From: Marifrigoribacter sp047730175
Lineage (GTDB): Bacteria; Bacteroidota; Bacteroidia; Flavobacteriales; Flavobacteriaceae
Direction of reading: 5' to 3'
NCBI RefSeq assembly: GCF_047730175.1
Contig: NZ_CP159833.1
Location: 1,612,001 to 1,676,000, forward strand
DNA: 64,000 nt
The translations under genes were made by a program, and so were the position numbers. The notes under the pieces were generated by a model. The model had not been told where the DNA came from. It saw nothing but the letters and a program-made list of their open reading frames with translations, and made no database searches. How positions within the stretch are numbered: position 1 is the first letter of the stretch; every line of letters begins with the position of its first letter. Of this stretch, positions 53,802 through 61,210 are shown one piece after another.

Positions 53802-54305
53802 TTAAAGAACTCTCCTACCTTCTACAAATGCATTACGCCAATATTTTTCATCTAAAGAAGAAACGATGACCCCTCTGGAAGAAGAAGAATGTATAAAAAG
53901 GATGTTGCCACGTTTGCTTTCAACAACTAAGCCCACATGATTAATTACATTTTTGTTTTTATTGGTCTTGAAAAAAACCAAATCACCTTTTGAAATTTTA
54001 TCCTTAGAGAGACGCTTCCCTTTTTTAGCCATATCTCTAGATACTCTAGGTAAAGAAATTTTTTCTTTTAAGAAAGAAGTGTATACTAAGCCTGAGCAAT
54101 CCATCCCTTTTTTTGTCGTGCCACCAAATTTATAACGCGTTCCTTTAAACGTTTTGGCATAACTTATAATGGATTCAGTTTTTTTATAAGAATTGCTTTT
54201 TGAAGTTCTTTCGACTTTTGTTGTTTTGGAACTTGAGGATGATTTGGAACTTCCACATGAGATTAAAAGAAATGAAAGAAATGTAAGTAGGAGTATTTTT
54301 TTCAT
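53802..54305 (-). CDS. NlpC/P60 (C40) family lipoprotein peptidase
   Basis: A 167-residue lipoprotein (MKKILLLTFLSFLLISC, lipobox LISC) with a Ser/Lys-rich linker and a C-terminal NlpC/P60 domain. Catalytic triad: Cys in KGMDCSGLVY, His in NVINHVGLVVE and a polar/His third residue in FIHSSSSRGVI. Probably a cell-wall gamma-D-glutamyl-diamino acid endopeptidase. Its leader shares the AATATAGACACATGAAA block with lpxB and other repeat-associated genes; it overlaps the 3' end of the lpxB region by only a 9-bp gap. Confidence 0.9.
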   Translation of the reverse strand: MKKILLLTFLSFLLISCGSSKSSSSSKTTKVERTSKSNSYKKTESIISYAKTFKGTRYKFGGTTKKGMDCSGLVYTSFLKEKISLPRVSRDMAKKGKRLSKDKISKGDLVFFKTNKNKNVINHVGLVVESKRGNILFIHSSSSRGVIVSSLDEKYWRNAFVEGRRVL

Positions 54306-54327
54306 GTGTCTATATTATTTTTTAATC
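54303..54327 (-). repeat. Partial copy of the repeat's leader before the NlpC/P60 gene
   Basis: The minus strand reads TTAAAAAATAATA then TAGACACATGAAA, identical to the 3' end of repeat copy B in front of lpxB. Here the block overlaps the last codons of lpxB. Confidence 0.6.
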
Positions 54328-55430
54328 GCCTTATAAATAAGCGAAGCAGTTTTTTCGCTCGCTCCTTTTCCGCCCAGCTTTTTTTCTAAATCATTGTATT
54401 CTAAAAATAGAACAGCTCTATTATACTCATCTAAAATTTTACTAAGTTCTTTTTTTAATTCCTTCGTATTAAATTTATTTTGAATGAGTTCGGTAACTAC
54501 TTCTTTGTCTAAAATTAAATTTACAAGCGAGATATACTTTAATTTTATAACACGCTTAGCAATTTCATAAGAAATTCTACTTCCTTTATAGCATACAACT
54601 TGTGGTACTTTAAACAAGGCAGTTTCTAACGTAGCAGTTCCAGAAGTGACTAATGCCGAATGACTTAAGCTCAATAAATCGTATGTTTTGTTTAGTAATA
54701 AACGAACATTTTGTTTTTTGATAAAGGGAGTGTAAAAACTTTCCTCTTGACTTGGAGCACCAGCAATCACAAATTGATACTCTTTGAAATCATCTGTCAC
54801 AGAAAGCATGACCTCTAACATTTTTGAAATTTCCTGTTTTCTACTCCCTGGAAGTAAAGCAATAATTGGACGTTCGTCTAAATTATTTTCTTTTAAAAAC
54901 ACAGAGGGTTCAATCTGAGTTCTATTTGAAATAGCATCGATAAGAGGGTGGCCTACAAAATGAACTGGAAATTGATGTTTGTTTTCGTAAAAATATTTCT
55001 CGAAAGGAAGGATAACATACATGGCATCCACATCTCTTTTAATACTTTTAATTCGGTTTTCCTTCCAAGCCCAAATCTGGGGAGAAATATAATAATGTGT
55101 TTTTATCCCTCTTTCTTTTGCCCATTTTGCAATGCGCATATTAAACCCTGGATAGTCAATAAAAATAATAACATCTGGGTTGAATTCTTCGATGTCTTTT
55201 TTGCAAAATTTTATATTACTAAATATGGTCTTTAAATTAAAAAGCACTTCGACAAAGCCCATAAAAGCTAAATCTCTATAATGTTTTATTAATTCGCCTC
55301 CAGCTTCATGCATTAATTCGCCTCCCCAAAAACGAAAAGATGCTTGTTCATCTTCCTTTTTGAGTGCTTTAATTAGATTCGCTCCGTGTAAATCTCCCGA
55401 AGCTTCTCCAGCGATTAAGTAATATTTCAT
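54315..55430 (-). CDS. lpxB: Lipid-A-disaccharide synthase
   Basis: A 371-residue GT19 glycosyltransferase: YYLIAGEASGDLHGANLI at the N-terminus, FMGFVEVL, IFIDYPGFNMRIAKWAK, HYYISPQIWAWKENRIKSI (conserved), FVGHPLIDAI and LLPGSRKQEISKM. It joins UDP-2,3-diacylglucosamine and lipid X to form the lipid A disaccharide. Part of a minus-strand run surE - small membrane protein - lpxB - nlpC/P60; repeat copy B fills the 112-bp gap before its ATG. Confidence 0.96.
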   Translation of the reverse strand: MKYYLIAGEASGDLHGANLIKALKKEDEQASFRFWGGELMHEAGGELIKHYRDLAFMGFVEVLFNLKTIFSNIKFCKKDIEEFNPDVIIFIDYPGFNMRIAKWAKERGIKTHYYISPQIWAWKENRIKSIKRDVDAMYVILPFEKYFYENKHQFPVHFVGHPLIDAISNRTQIEPSVFLKENNLDERPIIALLPGSRKQEISKMLEVMLSVTDDFKEYQFVIAGAPSQEESFYTPFIKKQNVRLLLNKTYDLLSLSHSALVTSGTATLETALFKVPQVVCYKGSRISYEIAKRVIKLKYISLVNLILDKEVVTELIQNKFNTKELKKELSKILDEYNRAVLFLEYNDLEKKLGGKGASEKTASLIYKAIKK

Positions 55431-55542
55431 GTGTCTATATTATTTTTTTTAACGGGCATACTTCGACGAGCTCAGCACAGGCATGCTGTTCGCTATTTGT
55501 TATTTCATTGTGTGATACACTTTTTAACATGCTCGTTTCATT
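55431..55542 (-). repeat. Dispersed intergenic repeat, copy B
   Basis: On the minus strand: ATGAAACGAGCATGTTAAAA, then AATAGCGAACAGCATGCC, GTGCTGAGCTCGTCGAAG, TATG and the A-rich leader to the lpxB ATG. It begins right after the stop of the 92-residue protein gene and fills the whole gap. Confidence 0.85.
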
Positions 55543-55821
55543 TTAATAAAACTTAGATATTAGTACAATAATTGCCGCTAATACTGTTGCAAGAACGACA
55601 CCACGAGCTCTGTAAAATTGTTTCTTTTTCAGAAAAATAAAAAACACTATTAAATTTAATAATGCTCCAAGTGCGATTAAACTTCCAAAAATATCTTGTT
55701 CTAAAGAGATCTCTATGGTTGATTTTAAGGTGTAACCTGAAAAGAAATAAATATAAAGATAACTGCCTGCTACATTTGCCGCAATACCTACTAAAAAACC
55801 TATGAGAATTTCTTTTTTCAT
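55543..55821 (-). CDS. Small three-helix membrane protein of unknown function
   Basis: A 92-residue protein with three hydrophobic segments (about 5-27, 46-64 and 72-90) separated by short charged loops; the middle loop has FLKKKQFYRARG. I do not recognise the family beyond its typical place between surE and lpxB in Flavobacteriaceae, which I recall as conserved. Bordered on both sides by copies of the dispersed repeat. It is probably real because start, length and strand fit the operon. Confidence 0.72.
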   Translation of the reverse strand: MKKEILIGFLVGIAANVAGSYLYIYFFSGYTLKSTIEISLEQDIFGSLIALGALLNLIVFFIFLKKKQFYRARGVVLATVLAAIIVLISKFY

Positions 55822-55935
55822 GTGTTTATATTTATTGTTTTTTAATAGTCATACTTCGACAAGCTCAGCACAGGCATGCTGTTCGCTATTAATCACTCCC
55901 TTGGATGAGAAAAATTTTAGCATGCTCGTTTCATT
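55822..55935 (-). repeat. Dispersed intergenic repeat, copy C
   Basis: On the minus strand it starts at the surE stop (TAATGAAACGAGCATGC, TAAAA), has AATAGCGAACAGCATGCC, GTGCTGAGCTTGTCGAAG and TATG, and ends in an A-rich leader before the ATG at 55821. Core matches copy B except one base. Confidence 0.85.
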
Positions 55936-56710
55936 ATAAATCCCAGTTATTAATTTCTTTAATAGCATGATGTGCAGTTAGATCAAATTGAGTGGGTACT
56001 ATCGAAATAAAACCATTTGCTAAAGCCCATTCATCGGTATCTTCACCCTTATCTTCATTTATAAATTCTCCAGTAAGCCAATAATAATCTTTTCCTAAAG
56101 GAGTGACACGTTTGTCAAATTTTTCTTCCCAGCGACCATCAGCTTGACGACAAATTTTGATGCCTTTAATTTTGTCTTTCGGAAGTTTTGGTAAATTTAC
56201 ATTAAGCACTACTCCTTTTGGCATTCCATTGATTAAACATTGTTTTACAATTGTTTCTACATGTTCAAGAATCGGCGTAAAATCAGCATCTAAAGAGTAA
56301 TCTAATAAAGAAAAACCTATGGATGGGATTCCTTGGGTTCCAGCTTCTACAGCGGCACTCATGGTTCCACTATAGATTACATTAATTGAGGAATTACTTC
56401 CGTGGTTAATTCCACTCACACATAAATCGGGTTTACGTTTTAATATTTCATTTACCCCTATTTTAACACAATCAACAGGTGTACCACTACAACTATATTC
56501 TTTTTGAGGCTCACTTTCAACAATATTAACCTGGTTGCAATATAAAGTATCATTTAGTGTGATAGCGTGTCCCATACCACTTTGAGGGGAATCTGGCGCT
56601 ACAACATATACTTCGCCAAGGGTATTCATAATCTTAATTAGCGCCCTAATTCCAGGAGCTGTAATACCATCATCGTTTGTAACTAATATGAGAGGTTTTT
56701 TCTCTGACAT
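55934..56710 (-). CDS. surE: 5'-nucleotidase SurE
   Basis: A 258-residue phosphatase. The N-terminal LILVTNDDGITAPGIRAL carries the metal-binding Asp-Asp, SPQSGMGHAITL the second metal site Ser, and CVSGINHGSN the Asn-bearing active-site loop; YSGTMSAAVEAGTQGIPSIGFS follows. It removes phosphate from nucleoside monophosphates. First gene of the minus-strand surE-lpxB run. Confidence 0.95.
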   Translation of the reverse strand: MSEKKPLILVTNDDGITAPGIRALIKIMNTLGEVYVVAPDSPQSGMGHAITLNDTLYCNQVNIVESEPQKEYSCSGTPVDCVKIGVNEILKRKPDLCVSGINHGSNSSINVIYSGTMSAAVEAGTQGIPSIGFSLLDYSLDADFTPILEHVETIVKQCLINGMPKGVVLNVNLPKLPKDKIKGIKICRQADGRWEEKFDKRVTPLGKDYYWLTGEFINEDKGEDTDEWALANGFISIVPTQFDLTAHHAIKEINNWDL

Positions 56711-56760
56711 TCTATTTAAAATATGAAAAAGCTAAAGTACATAATTAATAGTTCTGTACA

Positions 56761-56917
56761 TACTTAAGCTAAATAGCTTTTCGGGTTTTTTTAGTATTAT
56801 TTTTTCTTTTAGAGCGGCAAAAATAGTAAGCATAGCATAGTTACGATTAATGATTTTAACAAAGCTAAAAGGAAAAAGGACGAAGTTAAAATTAGGAAAA
56901 CTATTTAGCTTGAGTAT
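56761..56917. repeat. 157-bp block with about 20-bp terminal inverted repeats
   Basis: TACTTAAGCTAAATAG at 56761-56776 is matched in inverse by CTATTTAGCTTGAGTA at 56901-56916 (one mismatch), and the match continues inwards through the following TTTT/AAAA with a 1-base slip. The interior is AT-rich and non-coding. Compatible with a MITE-like element or a long-range stem. Confidence 0.5.
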
Positions 56918-57038
56918 TTTCTTCAGTTTAACAAAAAATTAGTATCATTATCATCTGTTGGCACGGTTTTTTCTCTAATTTAGTTGAAATTAAAAATGAT
57001 TGATATATGCATTTAATGAAATGCCTTAAAACAATTAA

Positions 57039-57046
57039 TATTTTTG
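57039..57046 (+). promoter_or_regulatory. -7 element of the C-terminal processing protease gene
   Basis: TATTTTTG (TAnnTTTG). It ends 4 bp before an ATG at 57051, so transcription starts too late to include that codon and the ATG 57102 must be used. Confidence 0.65.
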
Positions 57047-57101
57047 CACTATGAATATTTACAGGCATTCAATCATACAATTAAGTATAAAATTTAAAAA
57101 A

Positions 57102-59249
57102 ATGATTAAAAAGAATTTTAAATTATTATTATTGGCTGTTTTTGTAGCAGCGGCCTCTTGTAGTTTTACAACCAAAGAATTTAACGACCCCAATAAAGAT
57201 AAATTACTCATTGATCTAATTACGCATGTTCTTCAGAAAGGACATTATGATGCGAAAGATATCGATGATAACTTTTCTGAAAATATATACAATGACTTTA
57301 TAAACGGAATGGATCCTTTTAAAAGATACTTTTTAGCTTCAGACGTTGAAGAATTTAGTGTGTATAAAAATGAAATTGACGATCAAATTAAAAACAGAGA
57401 CCTAACTTTTTTTAATTTAGTATATACTCGATTAATTGATAGAATTGAAAAAGGAAAAGTATTGTATAGAGAAGTATTGAATTCTCCTTTTGATTTTTCA
57501 AAAGAAGAAACCATCAATGCCGAATATGATAAATTAGAATATGCAACGTCTAATAAAGAATTGAAAAACCGCTGGAGAATGCAATTAAAGTTTTCAGCAA
57601 TTTCTAATTATTACGATTTAATTGAAAATAATGAGAAATCTACAGAGAATGATTCAGATGAAACTAAAGTTGAAGCTCCAAAATCTAAAAAGAAATTAGA
57701 AGAAGCTGCTAGAAAAACAACCTTAACTTCTTTGGATGAATATTTTGAATTTGCTGATGACTTAGAACGTAAAGATTACTTCGCAGTATTTTTAACTACT
57801 ATTGTTGAAGAATTTGATCCTCACACAGAATATTTTGCACCACCAGATATGGATCGTTTTGATCTTCGTATGTCTGGAAAACTAGAAGGAATAGGCGCAA
57901 GACTTCAGAAAAAAAATGATTATATAAAAGTGGTTGCCTTAATTAGTGGTGGGCCAGCTTGGAGAGCTGAAGAACTAGAAGTTGGAGATGCTATTGTAAA
58001 AGTAAAACAGGAAGATGAAGAAGAACCTGTTAGTATAGTTGGTATGCGAATCGATGATGCTATAAAGTTAATTAAAGGCCCAAAAGGAACAAATGTAACA
58101 CTTACATTAAAACGTGTTGACGGTCAGGTTGAAGATATTACGATTACTAGAGATATTGTAGAAATTGAAGAAACGTATGCAAAATCAACGTTAATTCAAA
58201 AAGATGAAAAGAATTATGGTTTAATAAATTTACCGCAATTCTATTTCGATATGGAAAATTATAAATCACGTAATGCAGCGAGTGATATTAAAAAAGAAAT
58301 CATTAGTTTAAAAAAGCAAGGAATGCAAGGGCTTGTGCTTGATCTTCGGAATAATGGAGGAGGCTCATTAAGAACTGCAGTTGAAATAGGAGGTCTTTTT
58401 ATTAAAGAAGGACCCATTGTTCAAGTTGCTTCAAATGATAGTGAAAAAGAAGTGCTAAAAGATGAAGATGATGAAATTGTTTGGGATGGGCCACTTGTAA
58501 TTTTAGTGAATGAGCTTTCTGCTTCTGCTTCTGAAATATTAGCTGCAGCGATGCAAGATTATAAACGAGGTATTATTATAGGTTCAAAGCAAACGTATGG
58601 AAAAGGAACGGTTCAAAATGTAATCGATCTAAACCAATGGCTTCGTAAAAATGATATGGGAGATATGGGTGCTTTAAAATTAACCACTCAAAAATTTTAT
58701 AGAGTAAATGGAGGTTCAACTCAATTAGAAGGAGTAAGTAGCGATGTAGTGATGCCAGACAGATATAGTTATATGGAAATTGGCGAACGTGATTATGACA
58801 ATCCATTGCCTTATGATAAAATTGAAGCTGCAGCCTATGAGATTTGGGATGGGTATGTAGATTTTGATGCTACAATAAGTAAAAGTATTGCAAGAATGGC
58901 TAAAAGCGAACAGCTTATGTTGATTGAAGAAAATGCACAATGGGTAAAAAAACGTCGTGATGAAAATTTAGTGTCTTTAAATTTCAATGATTATAAAAAT
59001 GAAATTGAAAAACGAAAAGAAGAAACTAAAAAGTTCGAAGCGATCAATAAATATGATAATAAATTATCTTACCAATCATTGCCATATGAAGTTGAATTAA
59101 TGAAAACTGACACAACCTTATCTGAAAAACGTAAAAGATGGCATAAAAGTTTAGCCAAAGATATTTATGTTGAAGAGGCTGTAAATGTGTTAGAAGATCT
59201 AAAATTGAGTAATATTAGAAGTTCAAAAGTAGCCGACATAAAGAATTAG
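57102..59249 (+). CDS. Carboxy-terminal processing protease (Prc/Tsp family, S41)
   Basis: A 715-residue protein from ATG 57102, giving a clean lipoprotein signal (MIKKNFKLLLLAVFVAAASC); the upstream ATG at 57051 lies before the likely transcription start. An N-terminal helical region (about 25-220) precedes a PDZ domain (GKLEGIGARLQKKNDYIKVV ... GMRIDDAIKLIKGPKGTNV) and the S41 core with NELSASASEILAAAMQDYKRG (nucleophile Ser) and TYGKGTVQN (Lys of the Ser-Lys dyad). Like E. coli Prc it carries the long C-terminal domain. Probably trims or degrades periplasmic proteins at the C-terminus. The permease gene follows after 12 bp. Confidence 0.93.
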   Translation: MIKKNFKLLLLAVFVAAASCSFTTKEFNDPNKDKLLIDLITHVLQKGHYDAKDIDDNFSENIYNDFINGMDPFKRYFLASDVEEFSVYKNEIDDQIKNRDLTFFNLVYTRLIDRIEKGKVLYREVLNSPFDFSKEETINAEYDKLEYATSNKELKNRWRMQLKFSAISNYYDLIENNEKSTENDSDETKVEAPKSKKKLEEAARKTTLTSLDEYFEFADDLERKDYFAVFLTTIVEEFDPHTEYFAPPDMDRFDLRMSGKLEGIGARLQKKNDYIKVVALISGGPAWRAEELEVGDAIVKVKQEDEEEPVSIVGMRIDDAIKLIKGPKGTNVTLTLKRVDGQVEDITITRDIVEIEETYAKSTLIQKDEKNYGLINLPQFYFDMENYKSRNAASDIKKEIISLKKQGMQGLVLDLRNNGGGSLRTAVEIGGLFIKEGPIVQVASNDSEKEVLKDEDDEIVWDGPLVILVNELSASASEILAAAMQDYKRGIIIGSKQTYGKGTVQNVIDLNQWLRKNDMGDMGALKLTTQKFYRVNGGSTQLEGVSSDVVMPDRYSYMEIGERDYDNPLPYDKIEAAAYEIWDGYVDFDATISKSIARMAKSEQLMLIEENAQWVKKRRDENLVSLNFNDYKNEIEKRKEETKKFEAINKYDNKLSYQSLPYEVELMKTDTTLSEKRKRWHKSLAKDIYVEEAVNVLEDLKLSNIRSSKVADIKN

Positions 59250-59261
59250 AATATTTTTTTA

Positions 59262-60365
59262 ATGAACACATCTACCTCATTAACTAGAATTGCGCTTCAA
59301 AAGTTTAAAAAAAATGGTTGGGGCGTTTTTAGTTTTGGTTTTTTGATACTCTGTATTTTTATTGCGGTATTTGCTTATGTATTGGCGCCAGACAATTCAA
59401 AGAATGCAAATCAGATGCATTTGTCAATTCATTCTAAAGAACCCGGATTTAAGGTGACCATGTTAACAATACCGGGCGAGGTTCAAACCAACCATTCATT
59501 CTCAGACTATTTCTTCGGAAAAGAATCAGTTTCAAATGAAATTCCAATTACTAGATATTCAATAGTAGATGATAAAATTCAGATTACAGAATACACAAGT
59601 GATGGTTTAGAAGGATTACAAAAAGAATATTCCCTTTCTTTATTTCCTAAAGCAAGTGCTATAAAAGAGATTCCTAGTCAATATATTTCAGAAAAAAAAT
59701 TCATTTTAGGCACCGATAAATATGGGCGAGATTTATTAAGTAGAATGCTTATTGGGATTCGTATTTCCTTAGCAATTGGATTTATTGCTGTGTTCATTTC
59801 ACTTGTTATTGGAGTCACTATGGGAGCCATAGCTGGTTATTTTGGTGGCAAAGTGGATGCTGCAATTATGTGGATTATAAATGTAACATGGTCTATTCCA
59901 ACTTTATTATTAGTAATTGCTATCACTTTAGCCTTAGGAAAGGGATTTTGGCAAGTTTTTATCGCAGTGGGACTTACTATGTGGGTAGAAGTTGCCAGAG
60001 TTGTTAGAGGGCAAGTAATGGGAGTTAAACAAATGCAATATGTGACGGCAGCAAGGGCTTTGGGCTATTCTAATTTTAGAATTATTACCAAGCATATTTT
60101 ACCAAATGCTATGGCACCTGTAATTATTATTTCGGCAGCCAATTTTGCGGGCGCCATTTTAATAGAAAGCGGACTTAGTTTTTTAGGAATAGGAGCACAA
60201 CCACCTATTCCAAGTTGGGGAGGCATTATTAAAGATCATTATGCCTATATCATCTTAGGGAAGCCATATTTGGCGATTATTCCAGGACTCGCAATTATGA
60301 GTTTAGTAACTGCTTTTATGTTAATTGGGAATGCATTGAGGGATGCGTTGGATGTTAGGAATTAA
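59262..60365 (+). CDS. ABC transporter permease, DppC/OppC type
   Basis: A 367-residue inner-membrane permease. An N-terminal helix (about 20-45) is followed by a periplasmic loop of about 110 residues, the motif GTDKYGRDLLSRMLIGIRISLAIG, and the binding-protein-dependent transport domain with the EAA loop (YVTAARALGYSNFRIITKHILPNAMAPVI) that contacts the ATPase. SFLGIGAQPPIPSWGGII is the usual C-terminal signature of peptide/nickel permeases. No ATPase, second permease or binding protein is adjacent, so partners are elsewhere. Twelve bases after the protease gene. Confidence 0.9.
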   Translation: MNTSTSLTRIALQKFKKNGWGVFSFGFLILCIFIAVFAYVLAPDNSKNANQMHLSIHSKEPGFKVTMLTIPGEVQTNHSFSDYFFGKESVSNEIPITRYSIVDDKIQITEYTSDGLEGLQKEYSLSLFPKASAIKEIPSQYISEKKFILGTDKYGRDLLSRMLIGIRISLAIGFIAVFISLVIGVTMGAIAGYFGGKVDAAIMWIINVTWSIPTLLLVIAITLALGKGFWQVFIAVGLTMWVEVARVVRGQVMGVKQMQYVTAARALGYSNFRIITKHILPNAMAPVIIISAANFAGAILIESGLSFLGIGAQPPIPSWGGIIKDHYAYIILGKPYLAIIPGLAIMSLVTAFMLIGNALRDALDVRN

Positions 60366-60466
60366 ATAAAAAAAACAGGCTCACAGAAAATTCTAAGAAC
60401 TTGTTTAAATTTAATTTATTTTTGATATGAGGTTATTAATTTATAACAGAAAGTGTCACTTTATCT

Positions 60467-61204
60467 TTAAAAAATCTGTTGTAAAGTACGTTCTTTTCTT
60501 CGACTAGAAACAGGAATTTTATGCTCATTTTTTGAGATTAAAAAACCATGTTTATCATATTTTAACACATGATTTTTATTGACTAAAAATGAACGATGAC
60601 ACCGTATAAAAATTTGAGGTGATAATATTTCTTCTGCGTGTTTTAATGACTTAGTAATGACAATATTTTCAGATTGTACCGTGTGAAATGTGGTGTAGTT
60701 CCCATCAGATTCACAATAAATAATATCATCTTCATCAATAGCATGTACCATTTCAGAAGTTTTTAAAACAATACGTTTTTTCTTTACTCCTTTAAAAAAA
60801 TCAGTAGAAATTTGAATTAATTTTTCTAATTGATTTTCTTTTTTACTGTTTTCAATAGCGCTATGAACAGCTTCATTTAATTCGTCTTCATCTACAGGTT
60901 TTAAGATGTAATCTAGAGCCCCAGCTTTAATTGCTTTTATGGCTTGATCATTAAATCCTGTAATAAAAATAACTTCAAAATCTTTAATAGGATACCCTGT
61001 TAATACATCAAAACCTGTTCCTCCAATAATGTCAATATCTAAAAAAACTAAATCTGGTTTATGCTCTTGTATAGCTGAAATCCCTGATGTTACACTATTT
61101 GCTTCAGTAAGAATATTTATTTCATTAGGAAATAATGCTTCTAATTTTTGCCGTACATCAAGCCTTACATGAGCTTCATCATCTATAAGAATTACATTTA
61201 ACAT
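60467..61204 (-). CDS. LytTR family response regulator
   Basis: A 245-residue regulator: receiver domain 1-120 with VILIDDEAHVR (acidic pocket), LVFLDIDIIGGTGFDVL (phospho-acceptor Asp about 57) and IKAIKAGALDYILKPVDED (Lys); LytTR DNA-binding domain about 145-245 (IIYCESDGNYTTFHTV, ILSPQIFIRCHRSFLVNKNHV). Encoded 6 bp after the sensor kinase gene, forming a two-component pair. Target genes unknown. Confidence 0.94.
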   Translation of the reverse strand: MLNVILIDDEAHVRLDVRQKLEALFPNEINILTEANSVTSGISAIQEHKPDLVFLDIDIIGGTGFDVLTGYPIKDFEVIFITGFNDQAIKAIKAGALDYILKPVDEDELNEAVHSAIENSKKENQLEKLIQISTDFFKGVKKKRIVLKTSEMVHAIDEDDIIYCESDGNYTTFHTVQSENIVITKSLKHAEEILSPQIFIRCHRSFLVNKNHVLKYDKHGFLISKNEHKIPVSSRRKERTLQQIF

Positions 61205-61210
61205 TTAGCC

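Larger units (their letters stand above)
56711..57101. other. 391-bp divergent spacer between surE and the C-terminal protease gene
   Basis: It holds the promoter of the protease gene at its right end and a 157-bp block bounded by inverted repeats (56761-56917). No ORF or RNA gene was recognised in it. Confidence 0.6.

Noticed and set aside
60366..60466. Possible terminator AACAGG...CTTGTT after the permease gene
   Set aside because: Stem is short and imperfect with a long loop; not convincing enough to list.
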